DNA of 64,000 nt, taken from Mesorhizobium kowhaii. GTDB lineage: Bacteria > Pseudomonadota > Alphaproteobacteria > Rhizobiales > Rhizobiaceae. The stretch is from assembly GCF_003253745.1 (NCBI RefSeq), contig NZ_MZXV01000027.1, positions 248,001-312,000 on the forward strand, given 5' to 3'. How positions within the stretch are numbered: the first letter of the stretch is position 1; every line of letters begins with the position of its first letter. Below, piece after piece: positions 23,804 to 35,266 of the stretch. Position numbers and translations under genes: made by a program. The notes below the pieces were generated by a model. The model made no database searches and was not told the DNA's origin. It saw only the letters and a list, made by a program, of their open reading frames with translations.

Positions 23804-26166
23804 AAGCCGACAATGAGCCTACACCACGCTTCGGCCTGCGCTCCTTTCGAGCGAAATTCGTATTGGTCGTTGGCGGCGCCGTACTGTTCGACCTCCTGCT
23901 GAGTGGCGGCCTGGCGCTTTGGAACGTTCAAAAGCTGTCGCGCGACGCCACATCGGAAGTCGGTGAGGGCCTGACGACCGCAAACCAGGAATACATTCGT
24001 TCCTATGCCGATTCGACGGCGTTGAGTGTCGACCTGCTGCTCGATCGGGTTCATGGGGACGTCAAGGCGCTGGCCGGCGTGCTGCAGGCCCAGATCGACG
24101 ATCCGAGTAGGCAGCAACAGGTCGGAGCGACGCTTTCGCATCAGGCGCCCGGCTCCGTGAAGGTCGTCTACGACACTAAGGGCGATTGGGCGCAGAATCT
24201 GCCGGGCTCGCCTTCCGTGGTAAGCGTCTGGGGCTACCTGCTGGGCGCCGACCACAGTCCGCTGCCCGGCGTTCAGAAGGAAATAGAAGACAGTACCGTG
24301 ATCGATCTCGTCGCACCGACTCTCATGGCCAGCGGGGCGTCCAAACTGCAGATGTACTATATTGGTCCAAAAGAACGGCCGATCTTCAGGACGGTACCAT
24401 ATACGGACCAGGCACAGACCTTCGACCGGCTCTATCCAGGCCACAACAAGGCGGAGTTCTGGGAGTTCTTCTTTCCGGGAATCTATGGTTCATGGCAGCA
24501 ATGGGCCAAGGATCCAGCCTCACGTCCGGTCCCTGACGACATAACCCAGACAGCGCCTTACACCGATGCGATCACGGGAAAGCTGATCGTCAGCTTTTTC
24601 CACCCGCTGTGGACGCGCGATCGCACCAGTATCGCCGGCACGGCGGGGGCGGACATCACGCTCGATCAGCTCGCGGAAGTCGTTGAAAGGGTGAAGATCG
24701 CTGAAACCGGGTTCGGTTTCCTCACGATGTCGACCGGCAACGTGGTGGCGATCAATCCGTCGGGCCAGGCGATCATCGGCCTGACTTCATCGAGCGATGC
24801 CGGCACGCAGGGCGTCACCGGCCTGGAGAGGTCCCTGCGGGGAAGTACGCAGCCGGCTATCGCGTCGCTGCCTCTCGACCAGAACAATGACGGTGTCATC
24901 CAGCATATCATGCTCGACAACAAGGGCGAACGCGTTCCCTACATTGTTGTTCTCAAGAGGTTGAAACCGACCAATCTGTGGAGTTCGGGACCGATCAAGT
25001 CCGAAACGATGTCGGTCGGGATCGTCGTTCCCGAAGGGGAGATCTATGCGTCCCTGTTCGCCGCGCAGAAGAGTATTTCCCGCGCAACCAATCGTATCCT
25101 GCTCTTCCAGGTCGGCGCGATCGTCGTTTCGCTTCTGATTGTCTTTGCGGCCGTGCTCGGGATTTCGAAACGGATCACCGCGGGCCTCAGGGCGCTTGCC
25201 AGCGCCGCCCAGAAGCTCCAGTCCAAAGATTATTCAGTCCGCGTGAACATTCCAACGCGCGACGAGGTTGGAGCGGCAGGGATTGCCTTCAACCGGATGG
25301 CTGAGGAGATCAGCTTTCACACGGAAAACCTCGAGCAACTCGTCGACGAACGAACCAGGGAGCTCGGGGACGCAAATCAGGAGATTTCCGCACTCAACGA
25401 AAAGTTGCGGGACGAGAACGTCCGCCTCGGTGCCGAACTCGCAGTTGCCAGGCAGATCCAGATGATGGTCCTGCCGAAACCATTCGAACTCGAAGCGATT
25501 CCGGGGCTGGAGATCGCAGCGTATATGCGGCCGGCAGACGAGGTCGGCGGGGACTACTACGACGTCCTGCAGAACGGATCACGGGTAAAGATCGGCATCG
25601 GCGACGTGACCGGTCATGGTCTCGAGAGCGGCGTGCTGATGCTGATGGTCCAATCCGTTGCACGCGCGCTGCAGGAGACCAACGAAGCGGATCCGCACCA
25701 GTTTCTGGATCGGCTGAACAGAGCGATCTACAAGAACATCGAGCGGACGAACACCGATAAGCATCTTACGCTGGCCTTCCTTGACTTTGAGGATGGGCGG
25801 GTAACGCTATCCGGCCAGCATGAGGACGTTCTCGTCGTCCGTGCGGACGGGGAAGTCGAACGCATCGACACGCTTGATCTGGGTCTGCCGGTTGGTCTGG
25901 AGAGTGACATCTCGCAGTTCATTGACACGCATGACATCAAGTTCGGGAGCGGCGACGTGATCGTGCTGCACACCGACGGTGTGACCGAGGCGGAAGACCA
26001 GGACAAAAGACTGTTCGGGTTCGAGCGCCTTTGCCAGAGCGCACGAAAACGTCATGGCAGGAGCGCCGAGGAAATCAAAACCGGGATCATCGAGGATCTG
26101 ATGGCCCATATCGGAATACAGAAGATCCACGACGACATCACCCTCGTGATCATAAGGCACACATAG
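23800..26166 (+). CDS. Cache-HAMP-PP2C (SpoIIE-type) membrane phosphatase, SiaA-like
   Basis: A 788-residue inner-membrane protein serine phosphatase. TM1 is about residues 20-41, then a large periplasmic double-Cache sensor (about 45-430) with DITLDQLAEVVERVKIAETG. TM2 is near 433-455, followed by HAMP and a coiled coil (LEQLVDERTRELGDANQEI). The PP2C/SpoIIE domain starts near 560 with PADEVGGDYYDV, IGDVTGHGLESG, LHTDGVTEAED and IHDDITLVII, carrying the metal-binding aspartates. This is the layout of SiaA/RsbU phosphatases that dephosphorylate STAS proteins. ATG 23800 overlaps the previous TGA. Expected substrate: the STAS protein at 26730. Confidence 0.88.
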   Translation: MKADNEPTPRFGLRSFRAKFVLVVGGAVLFDLLLSGGLALWNVQKLSRDATSEVGEGLTTANQEYIRSYADSTALSVDLLLDRVHGDVKALAGVLQAQIDDPSRQQQVGATLSHQAPGSVKVVYDTKGDWAQNLPGSPSVVSVWGYLLGADHSPLPGVQKEIEDSTVIDLVAPTLMASGASKLQMYYIGPKERPIFRTVPYTDQAQTFDRLYPGHNKAEFWEFFFPGIYGSWQQWAKDPASRPVPDDITQTAPYTDAITGKLIVSFFHPLWTRDRTSIAGTAGADITLDQLAEVVERVKIAETGFGFLTMSTGNVVAINPSGQAIIGLTSSSDAGTQGVTGLERSLRGSTQPAIASLPLDQNNDGVIQHIMLDNKGERVPYIVVLKRLKPTNLWSSGPIKSETMSVGIVVPEGEIYASLFAAQKSISRATNRILLFQVGAIVVSLLIVFAAVLGISKRITAGLRALASAAQKLQSKDYSVRVNIPTRDEVGAAGIAFNRMAEEISFHTENLEQLVDERTRELGDANQEISALNEKLRDENVRLGAELAVARQIQMMVLPKPFELEAIPGLEIAAYMRPADEVGGDYYDVLQNGSRVKIGIGDVTGHGLESGVLMLMVQSVARALQETNEADPHQFLDRLNRAIYKNIERTNTDKHLTLAFLDFEDGRVTLSGQHEDVLVVRADGEVERIDTLDLGLPVGLESDISQFIDTHDIKFGSGDVIVLHTDGVTEAEDQDKRLFGFERLCQSARKRHGRSAEEIKTGIIEDLMAHIGIQKIHDDITLVIIRHT

Positions 26167-26168
26167 GC

Positions 26169-26729
26169 ATGACCACGCTGTTCGGTACCCCTGACGTTGC
26201 AATCGGGATGAAGGAGAGTGTCAGTCGCGTGCGGCTGTTCGACGGACCTCTCGACTTGAGTTGGCGTCATTGTGCCACGACCTCGGACTTCATCGCCGAT
26301 CTTTTCGCGTTGCGCTTTCAGTCGTCCCGCAATGACTACAGGGAAGTGCGCCATAGCATCGGATATCTGGTCAACGAGCTCATCGAAAATGCCGTCAAGT
26401 TTCGCGCACCGGGTGAGATCGTGATCGAAGCGTCGATGGATTCGGAGTGCTTCAAGCTCAAGGTGTCGAACGACGTCGATGGTGAAGACGCGTCCGAGTT
26501 CCAAAACCTCCTGGCGGACATCACGGTTGGCGACCCCAGAGACCTGCTGATACAGCGAATTGAAGCGAATGCCGCGAACCCCGACATGGCAGGCTCCGGA
26601 CTCGGATTGCTGACGTTGATGAGCGACTATGGCGCACGCCTGGCTTGGATATTCAGCTCCGCCGACGAAAGCGATCGGATTTGCCTGGAGACATATGCCT
26701 CCATTCCGATCTCGCAAACTCACAACTAG
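26169..26729 (+). CDS. HATPase-type STAS kinase, SiaB-like / slr1658-type regulator
   Basis: A 186-residue GHKL-type ATPase of the slr1658/SiaB kind. The N-box is NELIENAVKFR (Asn69 to Arg79, with Asn74 as the usual magnesium ligand). KVSNDVDGED may correspond to the G1 region, and SGLGLLTLMSDYGARLAW to the G2 box. Such proteins phosphorylate a partner STAS protein. It begins 2 bp after the phosphatase stop and directly precedes the STAS gene, the order phosphatase-kinase-STAS seen in siaABC. The ribosome site is weak, so translational coupling is likely. Confidence 0.75.
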   Translation: MTTLFGTPDVAIGMKESVSRVRLFDGPLDLSWRHCATTSDFIADLFALRFQSSRNDYREVRHSIGYLVNELIENAVKFRAPGEIVIEASMDSECFKLKVSNDVDGEDASEFQNLLADITVGDPRDLLIQRIEANAANPDMAGSGLGLLTLMSDYGARLAWIFSSADESDRICLETYASIPISQTHN

Positions 26730-27086
26730 ATGAAACGAAGCCAGGCCATGGAAATCAAGACAGACGACTACCGCGTGTGGATTGAAGGAAGCGAAATTTT
26801 TTTCGACGGTGCCATGCGGCTCGCCAGTTCCGAAGCCGGTGCGCCTATCACGGCTTTGGCGGCCAGTGTTCTTGCCTCAAATCCCTCCTCCATTACGCTC
26901 AACTTGAAGGACCTTCACTTTCTCAACTCTTCCGGTATCAACCTGCTGGCGAAATTTACCATCGAGGTGCGCAAGCATCCCGATGTTCGACTCGTCGTGC
27001 GTGGAACGCCCGACATACCCTGGCAATCGAAATCATTGCCGAATCTGAAGAAGCTGCATCCCGCTCTGGTGCTTTTGATGGACTAA
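26730..27086 (+). CDS. STAS-domain partner protein, SiaC-like / slr1659-type regulator
   Basis: A 118-residue single STAS-like domain starting directly after the kinase stop; ATG 26748 ([11 protein letters not shown]) is a possible later start. The phosphorylation loop is [18 protein letters not shown] with Ser67 and Ser68 at the place where Thr68 of Pseudomonas SiaC is phosphorylated. The [18 protein letters not shown] tail is typical of the slr1659-type family. Expected to be phosphorylated by the upstream kinase and dephosphorylated by the PP2C phosphatase, then to bind an output partner, possibly the GGDEF-EAL protein. Confidence 0.78.
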   Translation: MKRSQAMEIKTDDYRVWIEGSEIFFDGAMRLASSEAGAPITALAASVLASNPSSITLNLKDLHFLNSSGINLLAKFTIEVRKHPDVRLVVRGTPDIPWQSKSLPNLKKLHPALVLLMD

Positions 27087-27198
27087 CCAGGTCGCTCGAA
27101 ATCAGCCAAAGGACTGCGTGGTGCAAGAGCGCCGCAACGAGCGAGATATGTACGCCAGGATAAGTATTTGGATGCGAAGCTAACGACAATCCGACCCC

Positions 27199-27927
27199 GT
27201 GCGCAGATGCTTGCAATGGCTCGGCGGGGGCTCGGCACAGGCGGCAGGCATCCAGGTTGGGGGGATGTCGGGCTGCCTGTGCCGATCAGCCGCTGCTGCG
27301 CGATCAAAGGTGGCGTCATTGAGGAAGCGTGCCAAGGTGAACGGTGGCCGGCTGGAGTTCATTCCGCCGCAGATCCCGACTCGGGTCGAGGAGCCGCCCG
27401 AAGATGAGGGATGGGTTCACGAGGTCAATCTTGACGGCTACCGAACGCAGATCATCATCGATAAAGGCGGCGTACGTCTTTACAGCAACAACGGCCGTGA
27501 CTGGACCACGAAATACTGGCCCATCGCGCTGGCTGCCGAGCTGCCATGCCGAGCTGCCATTATCGACGGCGAGGTCATCGTGCCAGGCGAGCAGGGCGAT
27601 CCCGATTGCCCTGCGCTGGAAGCTGCGATCTGGAACGAACCGAGCCGGCTGGTGTTCGTCGCGTTCGACATCCTCCATCTCGACGGTCGCAATCTAGCCT
27701 CCTTGCCCCTGTTGCAGCGCAAGCAGGCGCTGTGGCAACTGGTTGGGCACGACCTCGGCAAGATCCAGTACAGCGAGCATTTCGAGAGCAGTGCGCTAGC
27801 GATCTTTCGCGCCATCGAGAAGGTGGGGCTCGAGAGCATCATCTCGAAGCGCGTCGACAGCCGCTACAGGAGCGGACCGTCGAACACATGGCTGAGGGCC
27901 AAATACTTCGAGGAAGCCGATTTCTGA
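27199..27927 (+). pseudogene. Truncated, catalytically dead ATP-dependent DNA ligase (LigD ligase-domain type)
   Basis: About 242 residues matching the adenylation domain of LigD-type ATP-dependent ligases. Motif I reads HEVNLDGYR where the family has E-K-x-D-G; the nucleophilic lysine is Asn, from codon AAT at 27427-27429. Motif III (IDGEVIV), motif IIIa (FVAFDILHLDG), motif IV (ESIISKR for EGIVSKR) and motif V (WLRAKYF) are recognisable. The OB-fold domain that should follow is missing; the frame stops at EEADF. The start is uncertain (GTG 27199 or GTG 27310). Hence a non-functional remnant. Confidence 0.75.
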
Positions 27928-28180
27928 GCATCGACGACCGCATCTGGCGCAACCGCGACCGCAGCGTCGGCACCAGCAATGTCCGCTTTTGGTAGGCGGT
28001 CAAGTCGGCCGGAATGACCGGAGGCGCAAAGCAGTCACTCAGGATTCAGTCTGCGAAGGTCGACTTCGGATCGAAACCCGTCACCCATCGCTTAGTTCGC
28101 CTCCACACCCGAACGAAATTTTAATGTAAATGAAGCGTAATCCCGGTCATTAAAATGATGCGTATGTGTTGGGGTTGCGC

Positions 28181-30520
<2,340 letters not shown>

Positions 30521-30535
30521 AGCACGGCTGCCGGA

Positions 30536-31273
30536 TCAGCGCCGCCGGCCGATCGGGATGATTTCCGCAGAGGTTGCGACATAAGGCTCGCCTTGCCAAT
30601 CGCCTAGCCATTGCTCGACCTGCAGGCCGGCCTCGTCCAGCATCCCCGCGAGATATTCCTTTGCCGGAAACGCGATTTTCGACAAGGCGCCCAGAATCGG
30701 TCCGCCGCCTGGAATCTCATAGTGGGTTGAATAGGTGACGATGCCGGTGGCGGCGTCGTGTTCGACATCATTCCAGGCCTTGACTGTGCCGAGACTGGGA
30801 TGCGCCACCATCCGTTCGGAGCGCTCCGGCGTCCACTCCAGCCACTCCTCCACAGCAGGATTTCGCGTGTCGAAGATGAAGCGCCCACCGGGAGCGAGAT
30901 GTTCAGCGATGGTGCGCAACACCGCTTCTTGATCCGGTTTGGTCAGGAAAACCTGGAACGCGTGCCCGGTCAGCAGCACCAGATCGAAGCGTCGTCCGAG
31001 GCGAACGGTTCGAGCGTCGGCCTCGACCCACTCCACCTTGTGCCCGCCGGTCCTGCGCCGCGCGACGTCGAGCATCGCCGATGCCGGATCAACGCCGGTG
31101 ACACTTTGCCGGTCGGCCAGTTCGGCAGCCAGCTGCCCGGTGCCACAGCCGAGATCGAGGACCGAACCGCCATGTCTGGCAAGGCTTACGCAGTAGTCAA
31201 AATCAGCACGGCCCTGGTTCTCAATGTCGTAGAACTGGACGAGGTTGGGATCGCTGTAGGGTCTGTCGGTCAT
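30536..31273 (-). CDS. Class I SAM-dependent methyltransferase
   Basis: A 245-residue methyltransferase. Motif I is VLDLGCGTGQLAAELA (about residues 38-53), the acidic residue is in VTGVDPASAMLDVARRR, and motif II is RFDLVLLTGHAFQVFL. LAPGGRFIFDTRNP is motif III. No accessory domain reveals the substrate. The ribosome site is weak. It is convergent with the hybrid kinase gene, 15 bp apart. Confidence 0.85.
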   Translation of the reverse strand: MTDRPYSDPNLVQFYDIENQGRADFDYCVSLARHGGSVLDLGCGTGQLAAELADRQSVTGVDPASAMLDVARRRTGGHKVEWVEADARTVRLGRRFDLVLLTGHAFQVFLTKPDQEAVLRTIAEHLAPGGRFIFDTRNPAVEEWLEWTPERSERMVAHPSLGTVKAWNDVEHDAATGIVTYSTHYEIPGGGPILGALSKIAFPAKEYLAGMLDEAGLQVEQWLGDWQGEPYVATSAEIIPIGRRR

Positions 31274-31363
31274 GGCGGTCGCCTATAACCGAAATCTTTG
31301 CTGAATGCGACGGCGCATTCAGCCGAACAAGGCACGCTGCCGAGTTCGTTCAATGCGACTGTT

Positions 31364-32218
31364 CTACCGGTTGCGCACCACCACGCACGCTCCGCCGACG
31401 CTTTGCAATTTCTGGCAGATGACATTGGCGGCGGCGCGGTCGTCGATGCCGATCCTGACCGCGTATATGCCGCGCCGGCCGATTGGCGTGCGCACCCGGC
31501 TGACCACCGGATCATGCCCGCTGAGCAGGGCCGGGAACCGGCTCCTCACCCGCAGCCACTGGCCGATCGCGGCACTGCGGCGGAAGTTGCCGGCCACCTG
31601 GATGCCCCACGGTTTTATGTTGATCGAGGCCATCGCCACGGTCTGCGACATGATCACCGGCAGCCTGCGGCAAGCGACGGCAAAATCCGCCTTCTGATCG
31701 AGCGGTTCGACCTTGCCGGCATAGGCCCGGTCGGAAAACTTGTCGACCGGCTCGCCCATGATGTCGAAAACATAGCTCTCGGTCTCCATCGGCAGGAAAC
31801 CGCCGGAACCGAGCCAGCGCGACACCCGGCTTTCACCCGAATTGTAGGCGGCCGCCGCCAGGCCGAGATTGCCGTAGCTGGTTTTCATCTCGGCGAGATA
31901 TTTCGCCGAGGCCGGGATCGCCTGGTTGACGTCGAAGGAGTTGGCAAGGCCACGCATCTTGGCGGTGCCCGGCATGAACTGGGCGATGCCTTCGGCGCCG
32001 ACCGGACTGACGGCGTTGGGATCGAAACGGCTTTCCTTCCAGATCAGCCGGGCGAAGAAATCCCTGGGCAGGCCGTTCTGGTCGGCATGGGCCTGGATCA
32101 GGTTGCAGACCTTCTCGATGAGCCTCTGCTTGGCGGATTGCGGTGGATCGGCCTGGACAGCTGTCGAACAGACCAGGGCGCAAAGCAGAACCAGCGTCGC
32201 CCTGAGGAAACGCTGCAT
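31364..32218 (-). CDS. Lytic transglycosylase with C-terminal SPOR-like region
   Basis: A 284-residue secreted muramidase. Residues 1-23 form a Sec signal peptide (VLLCALVCSTAVQA). The SLT domain has the catalytic glutamate in FARLIWKESRFDPNAVS, then GAEGIAQFMPGTAK and GLAAAAYNSGESRV. The C-terminal 70 residues (RRGIYAVRIGIDDRAAANVI) look like a SPOR domain that would bind denuded glycan at division sites. It cleaves the MurNAc-GlcNAc bond in peptidoglycan. It lies 5 bp downstream of ispG on the same strand, so probably cotranscribed. Confidence 0.88.
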   Translation of the reverse strand: MQRFLRATLVLLCALVCSTAVQADPPQSAKQRLIEKVCNLIQAHADQNGLPRDFFARLIWKESRFDPNAVSPVGAEGIAQFMPGTAKMRGLANSFDVNQAIPASAKYLAEMKTSYGNLGLAAAAYNSGESRVSRWLGSGGFLPMETESYVFDIMGEPVDKFSDRAYAGKVEPLDQKADFAVACRRLPVIMSQTVAMASINIKPWGIQVAGNFRRSAAIGQWLRVRSRFPALLSGHDPVVSRVRTPIGRRGIYAVRIGIDDRAAANVICQKLQSVGGACVVVRNR

Positions 32219-32223
32219 CGCGT

Positions 32224-33474
32224 CTACTCCGCCGCTGCTTTGCCGCGACCGAACCGTTGCTCGATATAGTCGGCGACCATTTTCTCGAAATCCGCCGCGA
32301 TCGACGGCCCGCGCAGCGTCGCCGCCTTCTTGCCGTCGACGAAGACAGGCGCCGTCGGCGTCTCGCCGGTGCCGGGTAACGAAATGCCGATATCGGCATG
32401 CTTGGACTCACCCGGGCCGTTGACGATGCAGCCCATCACCGCGACCTTGAGGTTCTCGACGCCGGGATATTTTTCGCGCCACACCGGCATGTTCTTCCTG
32501 AGATCAGCCTGGATGTTCTGGGCGAGTTCCTGGAACACGGTGGAGGTGGTGCGGCCGCAGCCGGGGCAAGCGGCGACGATCGGCACGAACTGCCTGAATC
32601 CCATGGTCTGCAGCAGTTCCTGCGACACCTGCACCTCGCGCGTGCGGTCGCCGTTCGGCTCCGGCGTCAGCGAGATGCGGATGGTGTCGCCGATGCCTTG
32701 CTGGAGCAGGATGCCCATGGCGGCGGACGAAGCCACGATGCCTTTCGAACCCATGCCGGCCTCGGTCAGGCCAAGATGCAGCGCGTGGTTGGAGCGGGTG
32801 GCGAGCTCGGTATAGACGGCGATCAGGTCCTGAACGCCGCTGACCTTAGCCGACAGGATGATTTTTTCGCGGCCAAGGCCGATTTCTTCCGCCATTTCGG
32901 CCGACAGGATCGCCGACTGCACGATCGCCTCGCGCGTCACTTCCTGCGCGGTCAGCGGAAAGCCCTGCGCCTGGTTGTCGTCCATGAGCCGGGTCAAAAG
33001 CTCCTGGTCGAGCGAACCCCAATTGACGCCGATGCGCACCGGCTTGTCGTATCTGATCGCCATCTCGACGATCGCAGCGAACTGCCGGTCCTTCTTGTCC
33101 TTGAAGCCGACATTGCCCGGATTGATGCGGTATTTGGCCAGCGCCTCGGCGCAGGCCGGATGGTCGGCCAGCAGCTTATGGCCGATATAGTGGAAGTCGC
33201 CGACCAGCGGCACGTTGATGCCGAGCCGCGCCAGCCTTTCGTGGATGCACGGCACTGCGGCAGCACTCTCGTCGCGATCGACGGTGATGCGCACGATCTC
33301 GGAGCCGGCGCGGTGCAGCGCCGCAACTTGCGCAACCGTCTGGTCGACATCGGCCGTATCGGTGTTGGTCATCGACTGCACGACAACCGGAGCACCGCCG
33401 CCGACGACCACGCCGCCGACATCGACGCCGACCGAGGTGCGGCGGGGGAAGGGGGAGGAAAAATATCCGGTCAT
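32224..33474 (-). CDS. ispG: 4-hydroxy-3-methylbut-2-enyl-diphosphate synthase (flavodoxin)
   Basis: A 416-residue IspG/GcpE, the penultimate enzyme of the MEP isoprenoid pathway, a 4Fe-4S protein converting MEcPP to [21 protein letters not shown] opens the TIM-barrel part. The iron-sulfur cysteines lie in [12 protein letters not shown] and [16 protein letters not shown] 33474 ([14 protein letters not shown]) has AAAAGG 9 nt upstream and is preferred to the longer frame. Cytosolic. A lytic transglycosylase gene follows immediately. It provides precursors for the IspA enzyme at 16502. Confidence 0.95.
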   Translation of the reverse strand: MTGYFSSPFPRRTSVGVDVGGVVVGGGAPVVVQSMTNTDTADVDQTVAQVAALHRAGSEIVRITVDRDESAAAVPCIHERLARLGINVPLVGDFHYIGHKLLADHPACAEALAKYRINPGNVGFKDKKDRQFAAIVEMAIRYDKPVRIGVNWGSLDQELLTRLMDDNQAQGFPLTAQEVTREAIVQSAILSAEMAEEIGLGREKIILSAKVSGVQDLIAVYTELATRSNHALHLGLTEAGMGSKGIVASSAAMGILLQQGIGDTIRISLTPEPNGDRTREVQVSQELLQTMGFRQFVPIVAACPGCGRTTSTVFQELAQNIQADLRKNMPVWREKYPGVENLKVAVMGCIVNGPGESKHADIGISLPGTGETPTAPVFVDGKKAATLRGPSIAADFEKMVADYIEQRFGRGKAAAE

Positions 33475-33577
33475 GCCCGGCAGCCTTTTGTCTCTGGAGC
33501 GCCATGCGCCCACCGGGACGCACAAGAACGCCCCGGGCCGATGCGCTAAAGTCCGGGCATGAGGTGGAGGAGCAAAG

Positions 33578-33676
33578 ATGGCTTGTCAATGGCGACAGGT
33601 CGCCACTGGCCGCAATTGGCCCGCCGCCGGGATCAAAAAAATCGAAGATCCGGCGACGGCCGAAGCAAAAAATTGA
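33578..33676 (+). CDS. Possible 32-aa peptide with strong ribosome site
   Basis: ATG 33578 is preceded by GGAGGAG at 5 nt and opens a 32-residue frame ([20 protein letters not shown] and a short acidic end). A 40-residue frame from ATG 33559 overlaps it out of phase. No family is recognised. It lies in the 322-bp gap between ispG and the DUF465 gene, where nothing else is supported. Only the ribosome site argues for it. Confidence 0.25.
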   Translation: MACQWRQVATGRNWPAAGIKKIEDPATAEAKN

Positions 33677-33796
33677 GCTGAACGGAAGTCCAGCCTCGGC
33701 GACCGCCCAGCACTGGAAATCACAATCCACCACACCGGCGACAAATGCCGCCGGCAAGAGAGGCCGTGGATCGTGATCGTCTATATCAGGAGGGCA

Positions 33797-33976
33797 TCAA
33801 TGGGTGGTCGGTTGTGCTCTCAGTTTTTCAATCTCGTCCTTGAGTGCCAGCTTGCGTCGCTTGAGATTCACGATTTCGAGGTCGTCGACCGATGGATGGT
33901 TCATCGCGTCATCGATTTCACGCTCGATGTCGCCGTGTTTCCGCTGCAACTCATCAAGATGGGATGCAAGAGACAT
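33797..33976 (-). CDS. DUF465 (YdcH-like) small coiled-coil protein (59 aa)
   Basis: A 59-residue DUF465 protein: MSLASHLDELQRKHGDIERE, a DDAMNHPSVDDLEI turn, and LKRRKLALKDEIEKLRAQ. Two antiparallel helices are expected. GGGAGA lies 7 nt before ATG 33976. Function unknown for the family. A second member at 34217 is divergent from it, across a 240-bp gap. Confidence 0.85.
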   Translation of the reverse strand: MSLASHLDELQRKHGDIEREIDDAMNHPSVDDLEIVNLKRRKLALKDEIEKLRAQPTTH

Positions 33977-34216
33977 GATTGGTTCTCCCTTTCATGGTTT
34001 CCTCGATTGCAGCCGTCACGGCGCGTCCACCGCAGGTTCGCTTCTGTGACGGCACAATGACACTGTGCCACCATCCGGCCGCGATGTCGAATGCTGCGTG
34101 GTAGCATTCCACGACAATGTGAAATGTGATATGGGCTGCGCGCCGGTGATAAAAGACCCCGGCCCCGCCCAATCAGGCCCAGTTTTTGGGCGCCGCAGAC
34201 GTGCAGACGGTAGAGA

Positions 34217-34420
34217 ATGTCCGATCAGGAACAGGCCGATATTCGCCTCGAATTTTCCCGGCTAAAGCAGGAACACGCCGATTTCGATGCGGCGATCAAC
34301 GCGATGATCGCCACGAACTGCGACCCGCTGCAGATCCAGCGCATGAAGAAGAAGAAGCTGTTCCTCAAGGACCGGCTGATGGCGCTGGAAGACAAGATCA
34401 TTCCCGACATCATCGCGTGA
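34217..34420 (+). CDS. DUF465 (YdcH-like) small coiled-coil protein (67 aa)
   Basis: A 67-residue DUF465 protein: EQADIRLEFSRLKQEHADFD, DAAINAMIATNCDPLQ, then RMKKKKLFLKDRLMALEDKI. It has the family pattern of the 33797 gene with a longer N-terminus, so the two may be ancient paralogues. It stands divergent to that gene and convergent with the IclR gene. Weak ribosome site before ATG 34217. Function unknown. Confidence 0.85.
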   Translation: MSDQEQADIRLEFSRLKQEHADFDAAINAMIATNCDPLQIQRMKKKKLFLKDRLMALEDKIIPDIIA

Positions 34421-34459
34421 GACGGCAGAGCCGGGTCGCTCCTGATCGCTTCTTTGCGC

Positions 34460-35248
34460 CTATCCGGCGATCGAAAGCCTGGCGGCGCGGTCGCGCAACA
34501 GGCCGATGAGACTGCTGGTCCGCTCCTCGGACGTGTCGATGGGAACCACCAGGCACATCGTCGCCTCGACCTTGCCAGGTCCTGATAAGACCGGCGCGGC
34601 GAGGCATTTCGTATACGCATCGACAAGGCCCGAGGTGACGCAATAGCCGGTGGCTTCAGCCTTCTCGATGTCGGCGATGAAGTCGCTGAGAAGCAATCTG
34701 CGGCCGTCGGGCAGGATGAGATCGTCTTCGGATACCATGTCTTCGATCCGGGCCTGTTCGAAGCCCGCCAGAAGCAGCCGCCCCGAAGCGGTCCAGGGCA
34801 GCGGTATCTGCAGGCCGGTGGCGGAGCTGATGCGGAACGGCCTGGTGCCCGGGCTTGAATGGACGATCGTGTAGCGGCCGCTTTGCAGCATACACAGTTC
34901 CGAGGTTTCGCCGGTCTCGCGCGACAGATTGTCGACCTCCTGGCGCCCGCGCCTCAAGAGGTCGTTGCCCCGCACATAATCCATTCCGTAGAGATAGAGC
35001 TTCTTGCCGAAATAGACGCGGTTGCCGTCGCCTGCCGTCTCAAGCAGGCCGGCATCGACCAGCGACCGCACAAGCGTGTAGGTCGTCGAGCGGGGTGCGT
35101 TCACCCCCTTGGCAAGATCGCCAATGCCGATCGCTCGCTGCGTCGTGTGAAGAAACTCGAGGATCTCGAGCACCCGGTTGAGGCCTTTTTCGCGGGAGCC
35201 TGACGTCTTCTCGTCGGCTGAAACTGCCAAGGCACTGCCATCTTGCAT
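34460..35248 (-). CDS. IclR-family transcriptional regulator
   Basis: A 262-residue IclR regulator. The winged helix spans residues 20-85 (LNRVLEILEFLHTTQRAIGI, AKGVNAPRSTTYTLVRSLVDAGLLE). The effector-binding domain follows, with TGETSELCMLQSGRYTIVHS and SGRLLLAGFEQ. AGGAATCG precedes ATG 35248. It is divergent from the ABC/RidA/SelA-like operon at 35379 and two inverted repeats lie between them, so it most likely controls that operon in response to a substrate-related ligand. Confidence 0.9.
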   Translation of the reverse strand: MQDGSALAVSADEKTSGSREKGLNRVLEILEFLHTTQRAIGIGDLAKGVNAPRSTTYTLVRSLVDAGLLETAGDGNRVYFGKKLYLYGMDYVRGNDLLRRGRQEVDNLSRETGETSELCMLQSGRYTIVHSSPGTRPFRISSATGLQIPLPWTASGRLLLAGFEQARIEDMVSEDDLILPDGRRLLLSDFIADIEKAEATGYCVTSGLVDAYTKCLAAPVLSGPGKVEATMCLVVPIDTSEERTSSLIGLLRDRAARLSIAG

Positions 35249-35266
35249 TGTCGATTCCTGATGTTA

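Noticed and set aside
27199..27927. An active LigD-type DNA ligase for end joining
   Set aside because: The motif I lysine is asparagine, the OB-fold is absent, and no Ku gene lies nearby.
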